Below are positions 16,718 to 25,299 of a DNA stretch of 64,000 nucleotides, piece after piece; positions within the stretch are counted from its first letter, which is position 1, and each line of letters begins with the position of its first letter. The translations under genes and the position numbers were made by a program. The DNA comes from Streptomyces sp. WMMC500 (GTDB lineage Bacteria; Actinomycetota; Actinomycetes; Streptomycetales; Streptomycetaceae), in assembly GCF_027497195.1 (NCBI RefSeq), contig NZ_CP114905.1:1612001-1676000 (forward strand), given 5' to 3'. Below the pieces are notes generated by a model. It did not search any database. It was given only the letters and a program-made list of their open reading frames with translations, and was not told the DNA's origin.

Positions 16718-17833
16718 TCACCCCCCGCCCGCGTCGGCGATCCGCAGCTCCTGGCGGCTGCCGGGCGCCAGCATCTCCAGCACCCCCGCCGCCTCGGCCT
16801 CGACCCCGGGCCGCTCGCCGCGGGTCAGCGGTGCGAACGTCTCCAGGTGCATCGTCGCCGCGCCGTCGTCCCGGGTCACCCGCCACAGTCCGCGGACGAA
16901 GCCGTCGACGAGGAAGCCGCCGAAGGCGTGGTCCCGCCGGTAGCCGCGGCGGCGGAACTCGTCCGACACGACGCGGGTGCGGTCCGCGTGCGCGAGCGTG
17001 AGGTTGTCGAACTCGCCCAGGAACCGTGCGGGCGCCGGGGTGTCCGCCGCCGGCCGCGGCGCGTCGGGCAGGTCGAACAGCTCGGTGCCGCGCTCGTCGC
17101 GGAACGTACGCAGCCGGGGCCGCAGCGCCTCGAAGTGCGGCCGCAGCCGCGTCACTCCGCACCACGCCTGCATGTCCCGTACGGACGCGGGCCCGAAGGC
17201 CGCGAGGTAACGCAGCACGAGGGGCGCCACGTCCGGGTCCGCCGCCGGCTCCGCGCCCAGCCAGGACCGGGCGGTGGCGTGCGCGACCTGCCCGCCCCGC
17301 CCCCACAGCCCGCGCGGCGGCACCTGCACGAGAGGCAGCAGGATGCGCGCGGCGACCTTCAGCGCGAGCGGGTCGTGCTCGGGCCACTCGCGCCGCAGCT
17401 CGTCGCCGATCTCGCGCAGCGAGACGGGGCCGGGCTCGGCGAGCTCCCGGGTCAGCGCCGTCAGCCGGTCGAGGTCGACGCCCTGGAGCCGGCCGCGGAA
17501 GGTCCTGAGCTCGCGCTCCAGGGCGGGGGCGCTGAAGGGGCGGAGAGTCAGGGCGTCGGCGGGGGTGTGCAGGTGGACGGTGGAGCGCAGGGTGACGAGC
17601 CGCACGACCTCGCGGCTTTCCAGCAGCGCGGACAGCGCGGCCGGGTCGAACCCGCGCAGCCGCGCGGCAAGGGCGTGGTACGGCGGCCGGGGCGCCTGTG
17701 CCTGGAGCCCGAGCAGGTGGGCCACGGCGTCGGTGAGGGGCATGTCGACGCGGTCGAGCAAGAGTTGCCGGGCGAGGAGGGCGCGGTTGAGGCGGCGGGT
17801 GGAGAGGGTGACGGGCCCGTTGGTCTTCGTCAT
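16718..17833 (-). CDS. Winged-helix DNA-binding domain protein (HTH_42/AlkX-like)
   Basis: 371 residues of the HTH_42 family, whose best-known members are DNA glycosylases acting on crosslinks or bulky alkyl lesions (AlkX, YcaQ). Seen: STRRLNRALLARQLLLDRVDMPLTDAVAHLLGLQAQAP at the start, the strand RLVTLRSTVHLHTPADAL, YLAAFGPASVRDMQAWCGVT, and the C-terminal GEFDNLTLAHADRTRVV and FGGFLVDGFVRGLWRV. Crosslink glycosylases carry a QxQ motif; here LGLQAQAP near residue 45 provides QAQ, consistent with that group. ATG 17833 gives the usual family start. It is a single gene. DNA repair is the likely role but unproven. Confidence 0.75.
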   Translation of the reverse strand: MTKTNGPVTLSTRRLNRALLARQLLLDRVDMPLTDAVAHLLGLQAQAPRPPYHALAARLRGFDPAALSALLESREVVRLVTLRSTVHLHTPADALTLRPFSAPALERELRTFRGRLQGVDLDRLTALTRELAEPGPVSLREIGDELRREWPEHDPLALKVAARILLPLVQVPPRGLWGRGGQVAHATARSWLGAEPAADPDVAPLVLRYLAAFGPASVRDMQAWCGVTRLRPHFEALRPRLRTFRDERGTELFDLPDAPRPAADTPAPARFLGEFDNLTLAHADRTRVVSDEFRRRGYRRDHAFGGFLVDGFVRGLWRVTRDDGAATMHLETFAPLTRGERPGVEAEAAGVLEMLAPGSRQELRIADAGGG

Positions 17834-17957
17834 GACGGCCACGTTACGGCCGATTGCGGCCAGTTCCTGTCCGCAACCCGGAGGTGCGGGGACGTCGGTG
17901 CGGGCCGCGGGGCGGGCTGAGGGAGGATCGGGAACGGAGGCGACGACAGGGGTGGGG

Positions 17958-19052
17958 ATGCTCGACGGACAACCCGAGAACGCCGGGGGCGGGAAAGCGG
18001 CCGGTGCTCCGCGCGCGGACACGGGCGCGGGCGCCGCCCCGGCGGACGCCGAGATCGCGAAACGCACGGCCGGCACCGCCCGCGGCGGCGCCTCCGCCCG
18101 CCACCGGTCGCGCCTGCGGCGGGCGTGCGCCCTGGCCGGAGGGCTGCCCCTGCTGGTCGTCTCGGCCGTGCTCGGGTTCCGGGCCGGCGGGGGCGACGGC
18201 GTGACTCCGCTGCCGCAGCTCGCCGCCTTCCTGCCCTGGCTGCTCGTGCCCGGCGGTGCCGGGCTGCTGTTCATGGCGCTCGCCCGCAGCCGGGCCGGCG
18301 TCGTGTGGGCGGTCGTCGCCCTCGCCGCCACCGCCTGGTTCGTACGGCCCTACGAGTCCGCCGCCGACCCGCCGTCCTCGCCGCCCAGGGCCGAGTTCCG
18401 CCTCCTCACCGCCAACCTCAGGTTCGGCGACGCCACCCCCGCCCTGCGCGCCGCGCTGCGCGCGTACGAGCCGGACATCGCCCTGGTCCAGGAGTGCGAC
18501 TCCCGGTGCGTCGCCGCCCTGCGCAGCCCGGCGCTGCGGGCCGCGTACCCGTACCGCGTCGTCGACGCCGGCGATCCGGCCGAGGGCTCCGCCGTCCTCA
18601 GCAGATACCCGCTGACCGAGGAGCCCGGCGTGCGCGGCACGCTGTCGATGCCCGCGGCCGTCGCTCGCGTCGCCGGCGAGCGGGTGCGGCTGCAGGTCGT
18701 GCATCCGATGCCGCCGACGCCCGGGTCGATGGACGCCTGGCGTACCGAGCTGGGGCGGCTGCGGGACGCCGCCGCGGCGCGCGGGGACGCGCCGACCGTC
18801 TTCGGCGGCGACTTCAACGCCTCGCAGGACCACGAGGCGTTCCGCGACATCCTGGACACCGGCCTGCGCGACAGCGCCATGCTGCTCGGCCGCTCCCGCA
18901 CCCCCACCTGGCCGGCGTCGACGACGCCCCTCTTCGGCACCCAGATCGACCACGTCCTGGTGAGCGACCGGCTGAGCCCCGCGGCCATCGAGTTCCCGGA
19001 GCTGGCCGGCACCGACCACCGCGCGGTGCTCGTGGACCTGCAGTTGCGCTGA
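17958..19052 (+). CDS. Membrane-anchored endonuclease/exonuclease/phosphatase-family protein
   Basis: 364 residues. After a polar Ala/Gly-rich cytoplasmic leader of about 55 residues come three hydrophobic segments (LAGGLPLLVVSAVLGF, FLPWLLVPGGAGLLFMAL, GVVWAVVALAATAWFV). An EEP catalytic domain (about 145-364) follows, probably outside the membrane. Its motifs are LLTANLRFGD (Asn), ALVQECD (metal-binding Glu), HPMPPTPGSMDAW, FGGDFNASQDH (Asp/Asn), QIDHVLVS and the final GTDHRAVLVDL (catalytic His). Extracellular EEP proteins in streptomycetes may act on phosphodiesters or phospholipids. ATG 17958 follows GGGGTGGGG. It is a single gene; substrate unknown. Confidence 0.85.
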   Translation: MLDGQPENAGGGKAAGAPRADTGAGAAPADAEIAKRTAGTARGGASARHRSRLRRACALAGGLPLLVVSAVLGFRAGGGDGVTPLPQLAAFLPWLLVPGGAGLLFMALARSRAGVVWAVVALAATAWFVRPYESAADPPSSPPRAEFRLLTANLRFGDATPALRAALRAYEPDIALVQECDSRCVAALRSPALRAAYPYRVVDAGDPAEGSAVLSRYPLTEEPGVRGTLSMPAAVARVAGERVRLQVVHPMPPTPGSMDAWRTELGRLRDAAAARGDAPTVFGGDFNASQDHEAFRDILDTGLRDSAMLLGRSRTPTWPASTTPLFGTQIDHVLVSDRLSPAAIEFPELAGTDHRAVLVDLQLR

Positions 19053-19074
19053 GCCGTGGCCGATACTGGCCCGT

Positions 19075-19614
19075 GTGGACCGTCACGAGTGGGCCGCCCG
19101 GACGCTGTCCGTGCGGCCCGGCGACAGGGTGCTGGAGATCGGCTGCGGGCACGGGGTGACCGCGTCGTACGTCTGCGCGGAGCTGGCCGCCGGGCCGCGG
19201 GAGGCACCCGCGCGGTTCACCGGCCTGGACCGGTCCGCGAAGATGACCGCCGCGGCCGGGCGCCGGAACGCCGCCCATGTCGCCGCCGGGCTCGCGGAGT
19301 TCAGGACCGGCGCCGTCCCCGCGGTCCCCGCCGCGGAACTCGCCGCCGGGCGGCCCTTCGACGTCGCGTACGCCTTCAACGTGCGGCTGCTGTGGACCGA
19401 CCCCGCCGCCGCCCGTGCGGTCGCCGGGCTGCTGCGCCCCGGCGGGCGGCTGTCCGTGTTCTTCCAGTTGCCCTCCTGGAGCGCCGCGGCCCACCGCGAG
19501 GTCGCCGAACGGGCGGCGCGGACGCTGACCGCCGGCGGGCTCGCGGTGACCGCCGACGCGCAGGACAAGGCCGTCGAGAGCGGCTACGTCACGGCCCGGA
19601 CCGCGCCCGGCTAG
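19075..19614 (+). CDS. Class I SAM-dependent methyltransferase
   Basis: 179 residues, a compact class I methyltransferase. Motif I is VLEIGCGHGVTASYVC (about 20-35), the acidic loop is FTGLDRSAKMTAAAGRRN, and the later strand PFDVAYAFNVRLLW is followed by LLRPGGRLSVFFQLPSW. There is no substrate-binding extension to suggest a target, and small-molecule methylation is most likely. GTG 19075 is seven bases after GATACT (19062-19067), a leaderless arrangement. Its end is 8 bases from the convergent xdhC gene. Confidence 0.8.
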   Translation: MDRHEWAARTLSVRPGDRVLEIGCGHGVTASYVCAELAAGPREAPARFTGLDRSAKMTAAAGRRNAAHVAAGLAEFRTGAVPAVPAAELAAGRPFDVAYAFNVRLLWTDPAAARAVAGLLRPGGRLSVFFQLPSWSAAAHREVAERAARTLTAGGLAVTADAQDKAVESGYVTARTAPG

Positions 19615-19621
19615 ACCCGCC

Positions 19622-20794
19622 TCAGGCCACGTCCCCGATCCGGCCCGCCGCCCGCCGCTCCCGGTGGATCGGCGTGTGCGCGCCCGTCAGCGGCACCCCC
19701 GTGCCGCCCCGCCGCGCCGCGACGATCTCGCCGGCGATGGAGACCGCGACCTCCTCCGGGGAGCGGGCGCCGAGGTCGAGGCCGATCGGCGAGCGCAGGC
19801 GCGCGAGTTCGCGTTCGGTGACGCCCGCCTCGCGCAGCCGCCGGTTGCGGTCCAGGTGCGTACGGCGTGAGCCCATCGCGCCGACGTACGCGACGGGCAG
19901 CCGCAGCGCCGCCGTGAGCAGCGGCACGTCGAACTTGGGGTCGTGCGTGAGCACGCACAGCACCGTGCGCCCGTCCAGTTCCCCCGCGGCCCGCGCGTCC
20001 GCCAGGTACTCGTGCGGCCAGCGCACCGCCACCTCGTCCGCCTCGGGGAAGCGGCGGGCGGTGGCGAAGACCGGGCGGGCGTCGCAGAGGGTGACGTGGT
20101 AGCCGAGGAACTTGCCGACGCGGACGAGCGCGTGGGCGAAGTCGATCGCGCCGAAGACGACCATCCGCGGCGCCGGCACGCTCACCTCCACCAGCAGCGT
20201 CACCGGCTCCCCGCAGCGCGCGCCCGCCGCGCCGACCTCCACCGTGTCCGTCCGCCCTGCGTCGAGCAGCGCGGCGGCCTCGGCGGCGGCGGTGCGCTCC
20301 AGCGCGGTGCCGTCCCAGTCGGGCAGGTCCGGGAGCGGGCCCGCGAGGCGGCCCTCGTACGTGCCGTCGGGGCGTACCAGCAGCGCCTGCCCGACGAGCG
20401 CGGCCGGACCGTGGACGACCCGGGCGACCGCCGCGGCCTCCCCGCCGGCGGCGGCGGTCAGCGCCGTGCGGAGCATGCCGTCGGCCGTGACCGGCGTGAC
20501 GAGGACGTCGATCTCTCCCCCGCAGGTGAGCCCCACCGCGAAGGCGTCCTCGTCGGAGTAACCGAAGGTCTCCAGCACCACGTTCCCGGTCTCGACGGCC
20601 TCCCGGCACAGCTCGTACACCGCGCCCTCGACGCAGCCGCCGGACACGCTGCCGACCGCCGTGCCCCCGGCGTCCACCGCCAGCGCGGCGCCCGGGCCGC
20701 GCGGCGCCGAGCCGGTGGTGCCCACGACGGTGGCGACGGCGAAGGGGCGTCCCTCCGCGCACCACGGGGCGAGGTCGGCGGCGATGTCCAGCAT
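19622..20794 (-). CDS. xdhC: Xanthine dehydrogenase accessory protein XdhC
   Basis: 390 residues. XdhC-type proteins bind molybdenum cofactor, promote its sulfuration and insert it into xanthine dehydrogenase. The N-terminal domain has TVVGTTGSAPRGPGAALAVDAGG and GSVSGGCVEGAVYELC, with the paired GG-C motif that binds the cofactor. The C-terminal Rossmann domain has MVVFGAIDFAHALVRVGKFLGYHVTLCDARPVF, then VLCVLTHDPKFDVPLL and YVGAMGSRRTH. The end of the domain is LGARSPEEVAVSIAGEIVAARRGG. ATG 20794 is preceded by GAGGAG. It is last in the purine catabolism cluster, 30 bases after the permease gene. Confidence 0.92.
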   Translation of the reverse strand: MLDIAADLAPWCAEGRPFAVATVVGTTGSAPRGPGAALAVDAGGTAVGSVSGGCVEGAVYELCREAVETGNVVLETFGYSDEDAFAVGLTCGGEIDVLVTPVTADGMLRTALTAAAGGEAAAVARVVHGPAALVGQALLVRPDGTYEGRLAGPLPDLPDWDGTALERTAAAEAAALLDAGRTDTVEVGAAGARCGEPVTLLVEVSVPAPRMVVFGAIDFAHALVRVGKFLGYHVTLCDARPVFATARRFPEADEVAVRWPHEYLADARAAGELDGRTVLCVLTHDPKFDVPLLTAALRLPVAYVGAMGSRRTHLDRNRRLREAGVTERELARLRSPIGLDLGARSPEEVAVSIAGEIVAARRGGTGVPLTGAHTPIHRERRAAGRIGDVA

Positions 20795-20824
20795 GCTGAT
20801 CAGCTCCTCACGAGGCCGCTGGTC

Positions 20825-22294
20825 CTATTTGACACCCAACCACTGCTCGATCGGATGGAGCGCGAAGAAGACGACGAAGACGGCGGTCAGGACCCACATG
20901 AAGGGGCCGGGCTCGCGCCACCTGCCCTGGGCGGCCCTGATCGCCGTGTACGAGATGACGCCGGCGGCGACGCCCGCCGTGATGGAGTACGTGAACGGCA
21001 TCAGCACGACCGTCAGGAAGACCGGGACGGCCACCCCCCGGTCGGCCCAGTCCACGTGCCGCGCGTTCGCCGCCATCATGGCGCCGATGACGACCAGGGC
21101 GGCGGCGGCCACGTTGCCCGGCACGATCTGCGCCAGCGGCGTGAACAGCAGCCCCAGCGCGAACAGCAGCCCGACGACGACGCTCGAAAGACCCGTGCGG
21201 GCACCCTCGCCGACGCCGGTCGCCGACTCCACGAACACCGTCTGCCCGGAGGCGCCCGCGGTGCCGCCGACCGCGCCGCCGGCGCCGTCGATGAACAGCG
21301 CCCGCGACAGCCCGGGCATCCGGCCCCGCTCGTCGGTGAGCTTCGCCTCGGTGCCGACGCCGATGATGGTGGCCATCGCGTCGAAGAACCCGGCGAGCAC
21401 CAGGGTGAAGACGATCATGCTGACGGTCATCACGCCGACGTCGCCCCAGCCGCGGAACGACACCTCGCCGAAGAGGCCGAAGTCCGGCGTCGAGGTGACC
21501 CCGCCGGCCGGCAGCTCCGGCGCCCGGCCGTTCGCCCACGCCGCGGGCCCGAGGTCGGCGACGGCGTTGACGACGACGGCGGCGACCGTGCCGGCGACGA
21601 TGCCGATGAGGATGGCACCGGGCACGTTGCGCGCCTGGAGCATGAAGATCAGCAGCAGGGTGAGGCAGAAGACGAGCACGGGCCAGCCGCGGAGCTGGTC
21701 GTCGACGCCCAGCGTGACGATCTTCCCCTCGCCGGACTGCACGAAGCCGGCGTTCACCAGGCCGATCAGCGCGATGAACATGCCGATGCCCATGGTGATG
21801 GCGTGCTTGAGGGCCAGCGGGATGGCGTTCATGATCATCTCGCGCAGCCCGGTGACGGCCAGCAGCATGATCACGACGCCGTACGCGACACACATGCCCA
21901 TCGCCTGCGGCCAGGTCATCTGCGGCGCGACCTGGCTGGCGAGCACGCCGGAGACGCTGAGCCCGGCCGCCGCGGCCAGCGGCACCTTGCCGAAGAAGCC
22001 CAGCAGCAGGGTGGTGACCGCGGCGGCCAGCGCCGTGGCGGTGATCAGGCCCGACGGGGCGAGCACATGGCCCGCGGCGTCCTCGCCGCCCAGGATCAGC
22101 GGGTTGAGCAGCAGGATGTAGGCCATCGCCATGAAGGTGGTGAGCCCGCCGCGCACCTCGCGCGCGACCGTGGAGCCGCGCTTCGATATCTCGAAGTAGC
22201 GGTCGAGCCAGGAGGCGGTTTCGGGCGCGGCGGGGCCGGCGGCGGGCTGTGCTGCGGGCGCGGCGCCGGGCCGGCCGACGGAGGACTGGGTCAT
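20825..22294 (-). CDS. NCS2-family purine permease (AzgA/GhxP-like)
   Basis: 489 residues with about 12-14 membrane segments. The start LDRYFEISKRGSTVAREVRGGLTTFMAMAYILLLNPLIL is the AzgA-branch signature (adenine, guanine, hypoxanthine:proton symport). Later come GLSVSGVLASQVAPQMTWPQAMGM, KHAITMGIGMFIALIGLVNAG and ASGQTVFVESATGVGEGARTG, which carries the substrate-binding ESATGV motif. The first 25 residues are an Ala/Pro-rich cytoplasmic tail. Its place between the xanthine dehydrogenase subunits and xdhC suggests uptake of hypoxanthine or xanthine for oxidation. ATG 22294 follows GGGAG. Confidence 0.88.
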   Translation of the reverse strand: MTQSSVGRPGAAPAAQPAAGPAAPETASWLDRYFEISKRGSTVAREVRGGLTTFMAMAYILLLNPLILGGEDAAGHVLAPSGLITATALAAAVTTLLLGFFGKVPLAAAAGLSVSGVLASQVAPQMTWPQAMGMCVAYGVVIMLLAVTGLREMIMNAIPLALKHAITMGIGMFIALIGLVNAGFVQSGEGKIVTLGVDDQLRGWPVLVFCLTLLLIFMLQARNVPGAILIGIVAGTVAAVVVNAVADLGPAAWANGRAPELPAGGVTSTPDFGLFGEVSFRGWGDVGVMTVSMIVFTLVLAGFFDAMATIIGVGTEAKLTDERGRMPGLSRALFIDGAGGAVGGTAGASGQTVFVESATGVGEGARTGLSSVVVGLLFALGLLFTPLAQIVPGNVAAAALVVIGAMMAANARHVDWADRGVAVPVFLTVVLMPFTYSITAGVAAGVISYTAIRAAQGRWREPGPFMWVLTAVFVVFFALHPIEQWLGVK

Positions 22295-22429
22295 GCGGTT
22301 CTCCCAAGGTTCACAGGGGCACCCGCGGTTGCGGGATTTGGGATGAGGTGGTGCTGCACGACCCGGGGGACGGCCCGAGACGAAGGCGGAGCGGTGAAGG
22401 CGGAGCGAGGGTGCCGTGAGGTGTGCCTT

Positions 22430-24820
22430 TCAGGTGCCGGTGAGGTGCTCGGGGCGTACGGGAGCCTTGGTCAGGGCCAGGCCGGTGGCCTGGCGGATGG
22501 CGGCGAGCACCGCCGGGGTGGCCGAGAGCGTGGACGCCTCGCCGACGCCGCGCAGGCCGTACGGCGCGTGCGGGTCGGCCAGTTCGAGCACGTCGACGGG
22601 GATGGCCGGGGTGTCGAGGATGGTCGGGATCAGATAGTCGGTGAACGAGGGGTTCCGCACCCGCGCCGTCGCCGGGTCGACCAGGATCTCCTCCATCACC
22701 GCCACGCCCAGGCCCTGGGTCGTGCCGCCCTGGATCTGCCCGACGACGGACAGCGGGTTGAGCGCCTTGCCGACGTCCTGGGCGCAGGCCAGCTCGACGA
22801 CCTTGACCAGGCCGAGTTCGGTGTCGACCTCGACGACCGCGCGGTGCGCGGCGAAGGAGTACTGGACGTGGCCGAAGCCCTGCCCGGTCTCGATGTCGAA
22901 CGGCTCGGTGGGCCGGTGCCGGAAGGGCAGTTCGACGTCGACGGGCTGCTCGCCGTCGAGCACGTCGGCCAGGTCGGCGAGGACCTCGCCGCCGTCCGTG
23001 ACCACCTTGCCGCCCTCCAGGAGCAGTTCGGCCGTGGCCCACGCGGGGTGGTACGTGCCGAGCCTGCGCCGGCCGAGGGCGAGGACCTGCTCGCGCACCG
23101 CCCGACAGGCGTTCCGCACCGCGCCGCCGGTCATGTACGTCTGCCGGGAGGCGGAGGTGGAGCCGGCGGAGCCGACGCGGGTGTCGGCCGGGGCGATGAC
23201 CACCCGGGCGACGCCCAGTTCGGTGCGGGCGATCTGCGCCTGTACGGTGACGCCGCCCTGGCCGACCTCGGCCGCCGCGGTGTGCACGGTGACCACCGGC
23301 TCGCCGCCGGTGACCTCCAGCCGCACCCTGGCGGTGGAGAAGTCGTCGAAGCCCTCGGAGAAGCCGACGTTCTTGATGCCGACCGCGTAGCCGACGCCGC
23401 GGACGACGCCCTCGCCGTGCGTGGTGTTGGAAAGCCCGCCCGGCAGCGCCCGTACGTCCGCGGCGCCGCCGGCGCTCTCCCACTGCCGCTCCGGCGGCAG
23501 CGGCCGGGCCTTGACGCGGCGCAGGATCTCCGCCACCGGCGCCGGCGAGTCGACCTCCTGCCCAGTGGGCAGCCGCGAACCCTGTGACATGGCGTTGAGC
23601 TGCCGGAACGCCACCGGATCCATCCCGACCGCCGCCGCGAGCCGGTCCATCTGCGCCTCGTAAGCGAAGCACGCCTGGACGGCGCCGAAGCCGCGCATCG
23701 CGCCGCAGGGCGGGTTGTTGGTGTAGAGGCCGACGGCCTCGATCTCGACGTCCTCGACGACGTACGGGCCCATGGACAGCGACGCGGCGTTGCCGACGAC
23801 GGCCGGGGTGGAGGAGGCGTACGCGCCGCCGTCGAGGACGATGCGGCAGCGTGCGTGGGTGATCAGGCCGTCGGCCGTGACGCCGTGCTCGTAGCGGATC
23901 CTGGCCGGGTGCCGGTGCACGTGGCCGAAGAAGGACTCGAAGCGGTCGTAGACCATCTTCACCGGCCTGCCGGTGCGCAGCGCCAGCAGGCAGGCGTGGA
24001 TCTGCATGGACAGGTCCTCGCGCCCGCCGAAGGCGCCGCCGACGCCGGAGAGCGTCATGCGCACCTTGTCCTCCGGCAGCCCGAGCACCGGCGCGATCTG
24101 CCGCCGGTCGGCGTGCAGCCACTGGGTGGCGACGTACAGGTCGACGCCGCCGTCCTCCGCGGGCACCGCCAGGCCGGACTCCGGGCCCAGGAACGCCTGG
24201 TCCTGCATGCCGAACTCGTACTCGCCGGTGACGATGTGGTCGGCCCGGCGGGCCGCCGCCGCGACGTCCCCGCGGACGACCGGCTGGCGGTGGACGATGT
24301 TCGGGTGCGGTACGTGCCGCGCGTGCCCGTCGGCGCGCTCGGGGTGCAGCACCGGCGCGCCGGGCGCCAGCGCGGACTCCTCGTCGGTGACGAGGGGCAA
24401 CTCCCGCCACTCGACGCGGATCTTCGCCGCGGCCCGGCGGGCGGTCTCGGGGTGGTCGGCGGCGACCAGCGCCACCGGCTCGCCGTGGTGGCGCACCCGG
24501 CCGGCGGCCAGCGCCGGGGTGTCGGCGATCTCCAGCCCGTAGTTCTTCTGCTCGGCCGGCAGGTCGTCGTACGTGAGCACGGCGTACACCCCGGCCTGGG
24601 CCAGGGCCGCGGAGGTGTCGAGGGAGACGATCTCGGCGTGGGCGTGCGGGGAGCGGAGCGTGTGGCCCCAGATCATGTCCTCGTGCCACAGGTCGGAGGA
24701 GTACGCGAACTCGCCGGTGACCTTCAGCGTGCCGTCCGGGCGCAGCTTCGACTCTCCGATGCCGCCGGCGGTCCCGGAACCCCGGGTGAGGCTGGTGGGG
24801 ATACGGGTGACCTCGGACAT
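22430..24820 (-). CDS. Xanthine dehydrogenase, molybdopterin-binding large subunit
   Basis: 796 residues. This subunit binds the molybdenum cofactor and oxidises (hypo)xanthine. Visible: the N-terminal ALDH/XDH a/b hammerhead region (LKVTGEFAYSSDLWHEDMIWG), QDQAFLGPESGLAV, the cofactor loop SGVGGAFGGRED (about 250-261), NPPCGAMRGFGAVQACFAYE, AAAEVGQGGVTVQAQIARTE, and the C-terminal GLRGVGEASTLSATPAVL, which contains the catalytic Glu in GVGE. The ATG at 24820 overlaps the stop of the iron-sulfur subunit gene (ATGA). The order FAD subunit, 2Fe-2S subunit, molybdenum subunit is that of trimeric dehydrogenases of the xanthine dehydrogenase/CO dehydrogenase type; the permease, XdhC and PucR favour xanthine. 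Confidence 0.92.
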   Translation of the reverse strand: MSEVTRIPTSLTRGSGTAGGIGESKLRPDGTLKVTGEFAYSSDLWHEDMIWGHTLRSPHAHAEIVSLDTSAALAQAGVYAVLTYDDLPAEQKNYGLEIADTPALAAGRVRHHGEPVALVAADHPETARRAAAKIRVEWRELPLVTDEESALAPGAPVLHPERADGHARHVPHPNIVHRQPVVRGDVAAAARRADHIVTGEYEFGMQDQAFLGPESGLAVPAEDGGVDLYVATQWLHADRRQIAPVLGLPEDKVRMTLSGVGGAFGGREDLSMQIHACLLALRTGRPVKMVYDRFESFFGHVHRHPARIRYEHGVTADGLITHARCRIVLDGGAYASSTPAVVGNAASLSMGPYVVEDVEIEAVGLYTNNPPCGAMRGFGAVQACFAYEAQMDRLAAAVGMDPVAFRQLNAMSQGSRLPTGQEVDSPAPVAEILRRVKARPLPPERQWESAGGAADVRALPGGLSNTTHGEGVVRGVGYAVGIKNVGFSEGFDDFSTARVRLEVTGGEPVVTVHTAAAEVGQGGVTVQAQIARTELGVARVVIAPADTRVGSAGSTSASRQTYMTGGAVRNACRAVREQVLALGRRRLGTYHPAWATAELLLEGGKVVTDGGEVLADLADVLDGEQPVDVELPFRHRPTEPFDIETGQGFGHVQYSFAAHRAVVEVDTELGLVKVVELACAQDVGKALNPLSVVGQIQGGTTQGLGVAVMEEILVDPATARVRNPSFTDYLIPTILDTPAIPVDVLELADPHAPYGLRGVGEASTLSATPAVLAAIRQATGLALTKAPVRPEHLTGT

Positions 24821-25299
24821 CAGACCCCCTCGCCCCGGCGGGCGGCGGCGAGCCGGACCGCGTCGAGGATCTTCTCGTAGCCGGTGCAGCGGCACAGGTT
24901 GCCGGACAGGCCCTCGCGGATGTCGTCGTCCGACGGCGCCATCGGCCAGGGGAAGTGCTCCAGCAGGTCGTCCGCGGCGACCACCAGACCCGGGGTGCAG
25001 AAGCCGCACTGCACGGCGCCGGCGTCGACGAACGCCTGCTGGACCGCGGAGAGGCCGTCCTGCGCCAGCCCTTCGACCGTGACGACCTCGCGGCCCTCGG
25101 CCTGCCCGGCGGCGACCAGGCAGGCGCACACCGGCACGCCGTCGAGGCGTACCGTGCACGAGCCGCACTCCCCCTGCTCGCAGGCGTTCTTCGAGCCCGG
25201 CAGGCCCATCCGCTCGCGCAGCACGTACAGCAGGCTCTCGCCCTCCCAGACGTCGTCGGCCTGCTGCTCCCGGCCGTTGACGGTGAACGTCACCCGCAT
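24820..25299 (-). CDS. Xanthine dehydrogenase, 2Fe-2S subunit
   Basis: 159 residues carrying both iron-sulfur clusters of the enzyme. The N-terminal plant-ferredoxin-type cluster is bound by CEQGECGSC plus the Cys in DGVPVCACLVA (about 41-62). The C-terminal helical domain binds the second cluster through QCGFCTPGLV (about 103-112) and NLCRCTGYEKI (about 138-148). All expected cysteines are present, so the electron path from molybdenum to FAD should be intact. The gene shares ATGA overlaps with both neighbours (25299-25302 and 24820-24823), so the three subunits are translationally coupled. Confidence 0.95.
   Translation of the reverse strand: MRVTFTVNGREQQADDVWEGESLLYVLRERMGLPGSKNACEQGECGSCTVRLDGVPVCACLVAAGQAEGREVVTVEGLAQDGLSAVQQAFVDAGAVQCGFCTPGLVVAADDLLEHFPWPMAPSDDDIREGLSGNLCRCTGYEKILDAVRLAAARRGEGV

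Noticed and set aside
22382..22407. Direct repeat GAAGGCGGAGCG (two copies, 14-bp period) upstream of the purine permease
   Set aside because: Low-complexity purine-rich sequence without symmetry; nothing suggests a binding site.
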